Of a stretch of 64,000 bases of DNA, positions 12,073 to 22,649 are shown piece by piece. Below the pieces are notes generated by a model. The model was not told the DNA's origin. It ran no database searches and worked only from the letters and a program-made list of their open reading frames with translations. Position numbers and translations under genes: made by a program. Every line of letters begins with the position of its first letter. Position 1 is the stretch's first letter. The DNA comes from Notolepis coatsorum (lineage: Eukaryota > Chordata > Actinopteri > Aulopiformes > Paralepididae): NCBI GenBank assembly GCA_963971535.1, contig OZ020589.1, forward strand, positions 94,491,020 to 94,555,019, read 5' to 3'.

Positions 12073-12216
12073 CTGTTGATGTAGCCTCAGAAAGCTAACG
12101 TTAGCTCCACTCCTAGCAGCCTGTTGATGTAGCCTCAGAAAGCTAACGTTAGCTCCACTCCTAGCAGCCTGTTGATGTAGCCTCAGAAAGCTAACGTTGG
12201 CTCCACTCCTAGCAGC
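12073..12216. repeat. Three tandem 48-bp units
   Basis: Three units starting CTGTTGATGTAGCCTCAGAA are spaced exactly 48 bp apart (12073, 12121, 12169). The only difference seen is an A-to-G change in the third. The unit contains the palindrome GCTAACGTTAGC. CT-rich simple sequence follows to about 12272. Confidence 0.9.
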
Positions 12217-13183
12217 CCTCTCTCTCACTCTCTCTCTCTCCCCCCTCCCTCTCTATATCTCTCTCTCTCTCTGCTAACAATCCTGATTCGATTCTTGAAC
12301 CTATTTCATTCCAAAGGAATATATTGATGGACATTAGCTATAGTATATAGTAGTGGTGGGGGAAAATATCGATACGTAGTAGTATCACGATACTTTGCGT
12401 GGCGATACTGTATCGATACAGGGACGCCAAGTATCGATATTTAATTATTTATTTATAAAGAAATATATATATATTGTATAAGGAAGTTGTATTGTTCATT
12501 TAGTACAGTAGTCCACACACACGCACACGTGTGCATTCAGTTAAGTTGTAATATGACTGTAATACAAACAGTTCAGTTTGTCAGGTACATGCAACACAGA
12601 TTACAGTGTTGACATCTGACTGCTTGAGAAAATCCCATGTTCTTTTTTTTATCTACTTTTTTTCTCCCCCTTTTTTCTGTGATTTTTCTCCCATCCCAAT
12701 TTCCTCTCGTGCCAATTCTTCCTCCCCTGTCCTGATCGTTGCTCGCATGTGCCCCCCACTGGCCGGTCGTAGAGAGGATAGAAGCCCATCACATGTCCCC
12801 TCCGATACATGTGGAGGCAGCCAGTCACATCTTTTCACCTGCCAGCGCAGACTCTCATTGGCGAGGAGTAACGTGTAGGAGGCTCACACTGCCCCCGCCA
12901 TTTTCCTGTCTTTGCTGTGCAGGTGCCCTGACCGACCTGTAGGAGTCGCTGTTTACAATGACCAGACTACCACCCTTCGACTCCCCTCCCGCTAACTACC
13001 AATTGAGTCAGTATGACGGCCGGCCCAAGCCGGAGGCAACGCTGACAGCCGGATTCGAGACCGGTGTCTCTTGCATTGGTGACGAGTAGGGGTGCACCGA
13101 TGTATCGGTCGGGTATCGGTATCGGCCGATAAGTGCCTTGTTGACTGCAATCGGCCTATCGGCCGATAAGCTCGAATGTGCCG

Positions 13184-14405
13184 ATGGCAGTAGCCGATAA
13201 ATATCCATCAATTTGTGTAGCGTCAAGACAAAAAAAAGTTCACTCGCGACCTACCTGCACAACGCCGCCCCCGGCCCACACACACACAAGCTACTGCATC
13301 AAAGTTACTACTTATGATTAACAAGGCATTCGTTTTGGGCGGTTAGGTGGCTGAGCGGAGATTGCGTTCGTCACCAACCCCGGAGCTGTGAGCTGGATTC
13401 GCCTGTTCGAATCCAGCTCACAGCAGGCGAATCCAGCTCACAGCTCCGGGGTTGTCACCAGCTTGGCTGGCCGTCTGCACTAATACAATTGGCTGTATTA
13501 GAGGGTGGGAGAAGCTGGCGGGGTGGGTCCGGGTCGTTGTAAACAGCGACTCCTACAGTTCGGTCGGGGCGCCTGCTAAGCGCGGATAGGACTTGAGGGG
13601 GATAATGTGGTCCTCCCACACGCTACGCCCTCTCGATGAGAATCCGCGCTGCCAGGTGAAAAGAAGCGGTGATTGGCTGGACGTGTGTCGGAGGAAGCAC
13701 GTGGTAGCCTCCACTCTCCCAGATGATCTGACTGTGGGGGGTAAGTGCGCAGCGACCAGGAAGGGACTGGGAATTGGCATACGACTAACATTGGGATGGG
13801 AGAAAATCGGAGGAAAATGGAGGGGGAAAAAGATTAAAAAAAAAAAAAAAAAAACAAGGCATTCGTTTTGTGGCATTAACATTATATAGTTAGTGTTACA
13901 CGTTCATAACATCAGCATATTATTTACCCGAACGTAGCAAGCGTTCATACTAGCTCAGTTCCTTCCGTTGCTCACAGAGCCCTGAGTTTTACCCATTCTG
14001 CAATCTGTTAATAACGTTTTCAATCAGACACATGTATAGAAAGGCTTTGTTTTATTATAACATGGCAGTAGCCGATAAATATCCATCAATTTGTGTAGCG
14101 TCAAGACAAAAAAAAGTTCACTCGCGACCTACCTGCACAACGCCGCCCCCGGCCCACACACACAAGCTACTGCATCAAAGTTACTACTTATGATTAACAA
14201 GGCATTCGTTTTGTGGCATTAACATTATATAGTTAGTGTTACACGTTCATAACATCAGCATATTATTTACCCGAACGTAGCAAGCGTTCATACTAGCTCA
14301 GTTCCTTCCGTTGCTCACAGAGCCCTGAGTTTTACCCATTCTGCAATCTGTTAATAACGTTTTCAATCAGACACATGTATAGAAAGGCTTTGTTTTATTA
14401 TAACA
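13184..14405. repeat. Internal tandem duplication of about 350 bp
   Basis: The segment from GGCAGTAGCCGATAAATATC to GTTTTATTATAACAT occurs twice, starting near 13184 and 14062. The first copy is split by the SINE at 13338-13853 and the second is not. The duplication is therefore older than the SINE, unless a precise SINE loss occurred. The two copies are nearly identical; the one difference noticed is a CA-repeat length change. Confidence 0.8.
13338..13853 (+). mobile_element. tRNA-derived SINE (plus), 17-bp TSD
   Basis: ACAAGGCATTCGTTTTG flanks both ends (13321-13337, 13854-13870). The head has A-box-like GGTGGCTGAGCGG and B-box-like GTTCGAATCC, and the element ends in poly(A). Next to the B box it carries a perfect 28-bp inverted repeat (13378-13405 with 13424-13451) not seen in the other two copies. 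The body matches 54485-54954. Confidence 0.9.
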
Positions 14406-15769
14406 TTAGTTGCAGTAAAATCATTATGCCTCATTTAAGTCATCCTGCGGAGCTAAAAGCTAAACGTCGGCCGCACGCCGCACCGTGTTGTTGTTCTAGA
14501 AAACCTCTGTCGTCAAAATCAATGGCGGACAAAAGCAGGAGTAAAAAATGCAACACGCTTGCCGATTGGTGGTAACAGCAGAGGCGGGTGCAAGCGGTGT
14601 GTGACGTAATTGGCAGAATCGACTGTCAATCAAAATGCCATTGGTTGAGACAATAGTATCTCGCTGCAGCCCAGCAGGTAGACCATGCTGGGAGAACTAG
14701 TATCTAGCTGCAGCCCTGCAGAACATACTGGGAGAGAGATAGTGCTATTTCTTGATGTTTCCTTTTTTTAAGTAAGTAAAGAGGCCTATGTTCATATCGG
14801 TGAGCACAATTTGTAAGACAAATATACAGTAGTTTCATAAAAAAATTAAAAAAATTACACAAAAAAAAATATTACAAAAAAAATGTATATTTAAAAAATA
14901 TTTAAAAAAAAAATTGCCACAAATATCGGTATCGGTATCGGCCGATTGTGTTAGTTGAACAATCGGTATCGGTGGCAAATTTTCATATCGGTGCATCCCT
15001 AGTGACGAGCGCAATGTCCGCTGCGCCACCCAGCCGCCATAGAAAATCCCATGTTCTGTAATAAAAATTATTGAAGTGAGATGAACAGACTGAACTTTAT
15101 TTTATTAGATAAAACAATAACATGTTGACAAAGTTTTACTTTGCAGTTGAAAAAAGGTAATATCGCAATATTAATATCTCATTACTCAGCATATCGCAAT
15201 ATAATATTATTTAGTATCGTAATACTATCGTATCATGACTCAAGTATCGTGATAGTATCGTATCGTGAGGCCTCTGGTGATTCCCACCCCTAGTATATAG
15301 CTCAGCAGCTGTATTATTATTTGTGTTTCAACAATGACAAAAAAAGCCAGCGGTGGACCGACATAACAAACGCGGTCACTGTTTACTTGTGTAAGGACAT
15401 GGTTCCTTTTCAAACTGTCGATAGATAGGGCTTTAAAGACATGGTCAAAACATGATCCAAGATATATGCGTTACCTGCCTGCAGACAATTGAGAAAAGGT
15501 TTTGCATTTTTCTATTGCAGTTTTGCACAATAAATGTTCTTAAATAAATACCTCTGTACTATGTGAAATATGTCCTAGTAATACAAGAGTACAGTAATAG
15601 CTGCCATACCAGTGTTTTACCCCTTCAGAAGCATGTATATATAGACATTTTAAGATTACTATACCGTAATATATACCGTTACCAGATGCTTCAAATTCAG
15701 AACTGCACTATTGCATTATTTGACTCTGTCTACTCTATTTTGCTCTTTTATTACGGTCTATTTTAAAAT

Positions 15770-16250
15770 GCATCAAACTGTCATGTCATCAGCTTGTGAC
15801 TGCAACTTGTTCCTGTTCGCGGACGACTCAGCCCTGCTGGTCTCTGACAGGGACAAGTTGCAGGTTGAAAAAGCCCTCAGCTCTGAACTCGGCAGAATCT
15901 GCACCTGGTTCGCTGATAACAAACTATCATTACCTGGATAAAACAAGAGTCCATTCTCTTTGGATCAAATAACAAACTCGGCTTCTTTGTTACAGTGGGT
16001 GACAATATTGTCACAAGGAAAGATGAAATTACATACATGGGCTCTATCCTAGAGGCAAATCTTTCCTGTGACAAAATGGCAACCAATGTAATCAAAAAAG
16101 TCAACAAACGAACAAGATTCTTGTACCGATCTCCTCTCTGGTAAGCAAGAATACCCGAAGACTCTAACAGGAGCACTCATTCAAGGGTTCTACGACTATG
16201 CTTGCACCTCATGGTGCCAAAGCACCTCAAAGGCACAAAATATGGGTAGG
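15770..16250 (+). pseudogene. LINE reverse transcriptase fragment, frameshifted
   Basis: One frame reads FLFADDSALLVSDRDKLQ and FADNKLSLPG. After a frame change it continues as ESILFGSN, TYMGSILEANLSCDK and NKRTRFLYRS. These are RT motif C (FADD) and the downstream thumb region of a non-LTR RT. The remaining C-terminal part of the same kind of protein appears on the same strand at about 19706-19955. A 662-bp MITE, a Harbinger-like MITE and an L2 element lie between. Confidence 0.7.
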
Positions 16251-16276
16251 AGGGGTGGGGGGGGGACACTGTACAA

Positions 16277-16938
16277 TAGGGCTGGGCGATATGGAAAAAA
16301 ATCATATCGCGATAACGATATGATAATTTTATTTTATTTCTCGATATCGATAATTATCGAATTGTTATAAGTAAAAAAATCTTTTTTTTAACAACAGATG
16401 TATGTTTATTTTGCAGCAATTCTTTGTCATTGCTGCCATCTTTAGTGTTACATCCCCTCACAGTCCAGTTCTCAGGCTGCAGCTGGTTTAAAAGCTAAAG
16501 TAAACCGGCTTCTCTGCTGGCTGTGGCTCCAGAGGAGTTGAACAGTTCTGGCTCTGCTAGTTTATTTTCGATCTTTTGGCGCTCTTTTGGTGGACAAACC
16601 ACCGCACATGTGCACTGTGACTCGTGACTGGAGTCTAGTTCTGCTAGCACACATAGCCTACTGTGTACAGACGGTTTCAAAATGTATTTTAAATTAGAAA
16701 GCAAACAAAATAAATGGACAAGAGAAAAAGAAATCTGAATTTGGTCAGTATTGTCATTTGGACAAGCAAAGCCATTACTTTAAGTTGCAGGCAAGAAAGA
16801 CAAGTCTGTCCACTGTCTCTGGTTTTAAAACTGCCCTGTTGCAGGTAAAAAAAAAAAAAAAAAAAAAATTCTATATTCGATATCGATTATTAAAATATAT
16901 CGCGATATTTATCGTTATCGTTATATCGCCCAGCCCTA
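16277..16938. mobile_element. 662-bp hAT MITE, 8-bp TSD, inverted sister of 8190-8851
   Basis: Starts TAGGGCTGGGCGATATGG and ends TTATATCGCCCAGCCCTA; CTGTACAA flanks both sides (16269-16276, 16939-16946). It has the same length as, and opposite orientation to, the copy at 8190. Confidence 0.9.
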
Positions 16939-17067
16939 CTGTACAACTGTACAAACAAAACTGTACATTGGATTATTGACAAGACCATACTTGGTAATTT
17001 ACTGTACATTGGAGGGGGTTGTGTTCGGACATTTACAGGGGCCAGTTTCGAGTTGCAGTCTCCCTTA

Positions 17068-17427
17068 GGCCTAACAAAATTAATAGTTGGTTTCAGGTTG
17101 CCGACCGACCCTGCCGATTTAGGTGCGACCCAATATATTTTATGAGTTTTTAGAAAAAATTATAAAAAAAAAAAAAAAATCTTTTTTTTTTTTATAAAGT
17201 TTCATAGAAATCTTAGTCAAACATTTAGTATTATGGATATTAAACATGCTGGCAGAGTACATGCATCCATGTTGTTGTGAACATTTTAATTAAATAAAGA
17301 AATTCCCTATCCATAGTCGCCGTGGGAAAGAATAAAATAAAAAAATAAAATAAATAAAATAAATTCCCTACCTACCCATGGCCAAACTGACAACCAACCT
17401 GAAACCAACTATTCATTTTGTTAGGCC
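17068..17427. mobile_element. Harbinger-like MITE, TTA target duplication
   Basis: The ends GGCCTAACAAAATTAATAG and its near-complement continue as inverted repeats of about 33 bp (GTTGGTTTCAGGTTG against CAACCTGAAACCAAC). TTA flanks both ends (17065-17067, 17428-17430), the 3-bp target typical of PIF/Harbinger. No transposase. Confidence 0.75.
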
Positions 17428-17432
17428 TTAGG

Positions 17433-17600
17433 TGTTTTTTTAGAGTGTTTTTGAAAGGTGGGTAGTGATTCACATTCCTTTACAGCTTTGGGTAGGGCGT
17501 TCCACATTGATGTGGCATAATTGCCACCCACCCTGTCTACAACTTGCTTGACCTTACTCCTAAAACCCACCTCACCCCTGCCCATTTTGACATCCTAGGA
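17433..17600 (-). pseudogene. LINE ORF C-terminal fragment
   Basis: On the minus strand this encodes residues such as MWNALPKAVKECESLPTF. This matches LWNALSTAVKECESLPTFKT-type sequence in the plus-strand LINE at 19890-19985, allowing for a stop there, so it is an inverted fragment of the same LINE ORF end. Confidence 0.6.
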
Positions 17601-17610
17601 TGGCTTAGAG

Positions 17611-19746
17611 TACATTTTACATTTACATTTAGTCATTTAGCTGACGCTTTTATCCAAAGCGACTTACAAGTTCTGTACGACAAGCCATCAGGAAGAGCAC
17701 AACTCTATCAGCTGAGTAACAATGTTCATCAAAGTGTTGAGTGCTACAGTGTAGGTTAGTTTATTAGGACAAGTGCATGACAGTATGGTTAGTTAGGGTT
17801 AGATTTTTTTTTTTTTTATTCAGATAATGGTTGAAGAAGTGAGTCTTTAGTCGACGGCGAAAGATTGGACGTGTTTCGGCTGTCCTAACTGGGGTGGGTA
17901 GTTCATTCCACCATTGTGGGGCAAGGACTGAGAATAGGCGACTTCTCTTTGATGACCCTCCCGGAGCTTGGATAGGAGTAGGTCTGAGGCGGCCAGAAGA
18001 TGCAGAGCGTAGGGGTCTTGAGGGTGTGTAGTTAGAGACCATTGACCGGAGGTAGGCGGGAGCAGTTCCCTTTGCCGCACGGTATGCTAGGTCAAGGGCC
18101 TTGAAGCGGATTCGTGCAGCAATGGGGAGCCAGTGCAGGTCCCTAAGAAGTGGGGTGACATGGGCCGACTTCGGTAGGTTTGAGATCAGGCGGGCCGCTG
18201 CGTTCTGAATGAGTTGAAGAGGCTTAGTGGCAGTGGCCGGGAGGCCAGCGAGCAGTGCGTTGCAGTAGTCGAGGCGGGAGATGACTGTTGATTGGACGAG
18301 GAGTTGGGTGGCTTCTTTTGTCAGGAAGGGGCGTATCCTTCTGACGTTGCTCAGGAGGAATCGGCAGGTTCTGGTTGTCGCTGCGATGTGAGCAGAGAAG
18401 TTCAACTGGTCGTCGAGGACAACACCAAGGTTCTTGGCGGTCGGGGACGCGGTCACAGCTGCATTCTCGACTGTGATGGAAAGGTCGGTCAGGGGGGAGG
18501 ATTTGTCCGGCAGGTGGAGCAATTCTGTTTTGCTTAGGTTCAGTTTGAGGTGGTTGGTCGTCATCCAGGCGGAGATGTCGGACAGACAGGCCGAGATCCG
18601 CTCAGAGACGTGGATATCTGAGGGAGGGAAGGAGAGGAAGAGTTGAGTATCGTCGGCATAACAGTGGTAGGAGAAGCCATGAGACGTGATAATGTTACCC
18701 AGTGATTTAGTGTAGAGGGAGAAGAGAAGGGGTCCTAAAACCGAGCCCTGGGGGACACCCGTCCGCAGGGGGCGGGTGGCCGACAGGGTCCCTCTCCATG
18801 ACACTTGGTAGGAGCGGTCATTGAGGTATGATGACAACCATGTCAGCGCAGAGCCAGCCACTCCCATTCCTGCGAGGGCCGCGAGGAGGATCTGGTGGTT
18901 GACTGTGTCGAAGGCTGCAGATAGATCTAGGAGAATCAGGACAGAGGAGAGGCCTTTCGCTTTTGCTAAGTGAAGTGCCTCTGTGACCGCAATGAGGGCT
19001 GTCTCTGTGGAGTGACCAGTCCTGAAGCCTGACTGATTAGGGTCTAGGAGGTCATTCTGTAAGAGATAAGCAGTAAGTTGGTTGGATACAGCACGTTCAA
19101 GTGTTTTAGAAAGGAAGGAGAGAAGAGAGACAGGACGGTAGTTGCCTATGACGGTAGGGTTCAGGGATGGTTTTTTTATGAGGGGCGTGACTCTGGCTTG
19201 TTTTAGGGAGGTGGGGACCACCCCCGAGTTGAGTGAGGAGTTGATGGTTGCAGTTAGGAATGGGAGGATGTCTGGTGCTATGGACTGGAGGAGTGGGGAA
19301 GGTAGCCGGTCCAGCTGGCATGTAGTCGGACGGTTCGACGTTACCAGTGTCAGGGTCTCGGCTTCTGTAATGGGAGAGAAAGATGACAGAGTGAAGGATG
19401 AGGTTCTCGATTCAGCATTTGGAATGGGTGGGGGTTGGGAGAAGGAGCTGCGGATGTTCTCCACTTTTTCCTCAAAGAAGATCGCAAAGTCTTCGGCAGA
19501 GAAAGATGAGGGAGGGGGGGGTGGGGGGGGAGTGAGGAGGGAGGACATGGTAGCATGCAGTTTGCGAAGATTCTTGGCAGAGGCCTCGATCCTATGGTGA
19601 AAGAAAGAAGCTTTGGCATTAGTAATGGTTTTGGAGAATGTTAACAAGAGGTTGTGATATGTGTCGATGTCAGCAGTGAGGCGTGACTTTCTATACTTCC
19701 TTTCAGCTGCTCTCAGGAGTAGACGACAGAGTACAGCAGCTTGCAA
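17611..19746 (-). CDS. L2-clade LINE, 5'-truncated, intact RT ORF
   Basis: The open frame of 660 codons (17764-19746) has no genuine start because the element is 5'-truncated; the first codon is TTG and the true boundary is near 19705. RT motifs in order are NYRPVS (about 202-207), the catalytic-Asp block LLDLSAAFD (272-280), GVPQGSVLGP (330-339), YADDTQLF (363-370), the NLGVVLDDQLNF block and SRLDYCNALL. This order and wording are L2-like. The endonuclease domain is missing. The 3' UTR (17611-17763) has the GATAAAAGCGTCAGCTAAAT end shared with relics at 5639, 52127 and 57277. The absence of stops suggests a fairly recent insertion, but the truncation makes it non-autonomous. Confidence 0.85.
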
Positions 19747-20357
19747 TGGGCCTGGTCTACAAGATACACTACACCACTAAGATACCCATGTATATGTCGA
19801 AATACTTCCCAAAGGTCAGTGAATTCCACGACCACAACACCAGAGGGAGTTCCACAAATCATGTTCAACCTAGATTCGGCTCAAACAAGGGACTAAACAC
19901 GTTTCGCAATTATGCAACAATACTGTGGAACGCCCTATCCACAGCAGTAAAATAATGTGAATCCCTACCCACCTTCAAAACCGCCCTCAAAGAGCACCTA
20001 CGGGAGGCTGCCTATCGAAACTGGCCCCCGTAAATGTCCAAACCCCACCCCCTCCAAATGTAGTTTCTTCCCCCTCGAATGTATTTTCTTTTAGGATCTC
20101 TGTTAAACAGTACTGTATATTTGTATATTTTGTATGTCATAAATGTAACAGTACTGTATCTGTATGTCATAAATGTCATGATATATATCTGTATGTCGTG
20201 TATGTCATAAATGTCATTATGAGTGAAATGGGGGACCCTGATGTAAACAAGACGAAAGTCTTTCTCTGGTCTGCATCCTCTTAACAATTGTGTGTATTGA
20301 GCCATACTGTAGTACCCATTCTGCAATCTGTTAATAAAATGTTCAATCAATCAACCA
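19706..20357 (+). pseudogene. LINE ORF C-terminus plus 3' UTR
   Basis: In frame this reads SGVDDRVQQLAMGLVYKIHY, TRGSSTNHVQPRFGSN and LWNALSTAVK, then a stop and the complete 3' UTR with its CAATCAATCAACC tail. It continues the LINE whose RT core is at 15770-16250. The L2 element at 17611-19705 and smaller insertions separate the halves. Confidence 0.75.
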
Positions 20358-20560
20358 TAAACAAATGCTATTGGGATGTTAGATCCTAATGTGAAGAACT
20401 ATGCGATTTATTTAATGTTCTATTTTTTTGTAAATCGTTTTTGCTACTGTGAAGCACTTTGAGCTGCAATTCTTGTATGAAAGGTACAAATAACGTTTAT
20501 TATTATACCTGGCTGTCAGTGTACCCCCCTCCCCCATGCTGCTAGGATTTTGTTTTTACA
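20358..20560 (+). repeat. Short retroelement 3' tail
   Basis: Contains GTGAAGCACTTTGAGCTGC and TATGAAAGGTACAAATAACG followed by TTATTATTAT, a common fish non-LTR 3' terminus. Nothing else recognised. Confidence 0.4.
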
Positions 20561-20563
20561 AAC

Positions 20564-20723
20564 CTGTTCTAATCTCAGGCTTCAGAGCATTCAGCTGTTT
20601 ACACTGGTGATTGATCTTGTCTTCATAATCTTCTATGGTTCTTTGAAATACTCCAAATATCTCTTCAGCAGCTGCAGTTAGTCGCTCGTTCACCAACAAT
20701 CTCAGTATCTGTATTCTAGACAT
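20564..20723 (-). CDS. First coding exon of a fish C2H2 zinc-finger gene, orphan
   Basis: The minus-strand frame reads MSRIQILRLLVNERLTAAAE followed by EIFGVFQRTI and KPEIRT. This is the conserved N-terminal block of many teleost C2H2 zinc-finger proteins (MSxxQxLRxxVxxRLTAAAEEIF). I place the start at 20723 rather than the upstream ATG at 20747 because the family begins at MS-x-x-Q. A good splice donor follows (CAG|GTTTGT, GT at 20563-20562), and a plausible 5' leader lies at 20724-20850. No finger exons were found downstream on this strand (below 20560), where only transposons lie. Either the gene has very long introns or this exon is a stranded duplicate. The exon itself is undamaged. Confidence 0.7.
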
Positions 20724-21106
20724 TTTCAACAAGTCAAAGTAAGACAAACATTAGCTAGCTTAGCTAGCATTAACTTAGCTCAGAAGCACAGAACCAGACT
20801 ACACTGTGTTCCGCTAGCAGCGTCAACAATACTACTTCTGGTTGGGGTTTTTCAAAATAAAAGAACGATTCTACATACGCCTAAAGTCGCATACAAAAGT
20901 AACCTATGCAATAAGAAACATGTCTTTTGTATGATTATAACGGTTATAAAATAACTTCTCAGTATCTAAATGGATAAATTATGTTTATTGGAGTGCACAG
21001 GCTATACATATTGGACACTTGTAATGTTCATGGTTCACAGAGTCGACATTATGTTCATAATGTTCAGTGAGTTGGTAATGTTTAGTTCTGACCTACAGAG
21101 GGTTGA

Positions 21107-22250
21107 TTGATTGATTGATTGAAAACTTTATTAACAGATTGCAGAATGGGTACAATACAGTACAGCTCAATACACACAATTGTTAAGGGGATGCAGACCA
21201 GAGAAAGACTTTAGTCTGGTTTACATCAGGGTCCCCCATTTTCAATTCATCATAACATGACATACACGACATACAGATAGACAGTACTGCTACATCTACT
21301 ATACATTTATGACATACCAGATTTACAAATACAGTACTGTTTGTGATACAAAAATAGTATAAAAAAGAGAGTATATACATTTGACGTAGAAACTGTACAT
21401 TGGAGGAGGTTGGGTAGGTGGGGTGGGGGGGGTTGGGTAGGTGGGGTGTGACTGTTTTGACTGTTTTGTGACAGCCGGCCTTTTGTTTTAGCTTTTTGCG
21501 GGTACAGAATATCATGATCGCTTAACCCGCATGCTATAACCCCTTTACTGGATATCTTGGACTTTTCAGAGGTCAGAATGAGGTCAATGGTAGTCTGTGT
21601 TGATTCACATACCCGGGTGGGTTGGGTGATAAGCTGGCTGAAGCTATGCAGATCACAAAACCTACTGAATGACTTGAAGACGGGTGCATCTATTCGTGTT
21701 CCAGTCTCCAATAAGAATTGTTTCTACATCCTCAACTCCAGCTAAACACCCATCCAGTGTATCATAAAAGCCACTCTGTTCTGGCGGTCTGTAGATTGTG
21801 CCGACTAATACTGATTTAGCCCGCTCAAAATTAATTTCAACCCATACAGTTTCAAGAGTCTCGTGATTCAGGTCAGTACGGATAATGAATTTGGTGTCTT
21901 TATGTATGTACATGCAGACACCACCTCCATACATGTTCCTGTAATTTCTGACTACTGAGTAGTTCTCAATTTCTATTTCTGGGTCTGTCACAAAATTGTC
22001 AAGTTTTGTTTCTGAGAAACATAATATGTTAGCCTTACCGTTAATAAATAATTGTCTGATTTCAGCCTGTTTATGTCTCAGGCTGTTTGTATTGAGGTGA
22101 AATATATGAAGTCCATTTGTGTTGATTATCTGATTGATGTCGTCAGGCTGGAGGTATTTCTGTTCATTTGTGTCCAGTCCTGCGGTGGGGGGAGGGGGGG
22201 GCTTTGTTGTTATTTGGTCCATGAGTGGGTAGGTGGGGAGGGGGCATGGG
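21107..22250 (-). pseudogene. LINE copy: endonuclease joined directly to 3' UTR
   Basis: Minus-strand frames encode an apurinic-endonuclease-like domain: HLNTNSLRHKQAEI, CFSETKLD, GGGVCMYIHK, VGTIYRPP and ILIGDWNT in the correct order (22222 to about 21720). After a frame change, TQTTIDLILTS and GLSDHDI (the SDH motif) follow to about 21500. The sequence then passes straight into the LINE 3' UTR and ends in (ATTG)n near 21107. The whole RT is missing, so this is an internal-deletion derivative of the LINE represented at the window ends. Confidence 0.75.
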
Positions 22251-22649
22251 GTTCATGCAAGTTTGTTTAGATGACTACGCGGTGAGTCACAGTCTCTTGC
22301 TTGAGTGGTACCACTAGGTACCAGTGGAATGAGGAACCATTACCAAATGGTGGACAGAGGAAACTGCTTGGCTGGTTAAATCAAGTCAGTGACCTGTCGT
22401 GCTCTTATGGAGTTAACTCCAGTCAGTGACGTGTCGTGCCCTTATGGGACAGACATTCAGGAATATTCCTTCAACATCTTCTTCAAACATTTTCAGATTT
22501 CAATAGTATGACACATAATTTGAAAGCTTACATTCTGTACTTTCACAATATGTAAACATCTCGAAAATGATGATGGAGACATGTGGTCACAATCGCTGGT
22601 CATAGTCACACATCTCTCCTTCATTTTCTCTGTCTTCTGTCCCCATCAG
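22251..22649. other. Unassigned intergenic sequence
   Basis: Contains a short duplicated phrase (CCAGTCAGTGACGTGTCGTG-like at about 22385 and 22425). No gene or complete transposon recognised. The 3' end (22600-22649) is pyrimidine-rich and ends CCCCATCAG, a possible splice acceptor. Confidence 0.4.

Larger units (their letters stand above)
13087..15001. mobile_element. hAT-type element (family A) inside the SINE
   Basis: Starts TAGGGGTGCACCGATGTATC and ends TTTCATATCGGTGCATCCCTA, flanked by GTGACGAG at 13079-13086 and 15002-15009. Its interior resembles 1563-3077. It has a tandem internal duplication (first copy from 13184, second from 14062) and a SINE inserted in the first copy. Confidence 0.85.
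12644..15040 (-). mobile_element. tRNA-derived SINE (minus), split by hAT element
   Basis: AGAAAATCCCATGTTCT occurs at 12627-12643 and 15041-15057, a 17-bp TSD. The tail is the T-rich stretch from 12644. The tRNA-like head lies at 15002-15038 and reads, on the minus strand, GGCGGCTGGGTGGCGCAGCG. The body from 13086 downwards matches the SINE copies at 13338 and 54485. The break is the 8-bp TSD GTGACGAG of the inserted family A element. Confidence 0.85.
12351..15292. mobile_element. hAT-type element (family B), outer shell of four-level nest
   Basis: Starts TAGTGGTGGGGGAAAATATC and ends GTGATTCCCACCCCTA; GTATATAG flanks both sides exactly (12343-12350, 15293-15300). It is the same family as 7679-8882 in opposite orientation. 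It is interrupted by a SINE carrying 17-bp TSDs at 12627 and 15041. The SINE is itself interrupted by a family A hAT element at 13087, which carries another SINE at 13338. Confidence 0.85.

Noticed and set aside
18292-19600. Plus-strand frames of 81-152 codons opposite the L2 ORF
   Set aside because: Antisense shadows of the 660-codon RT frame.
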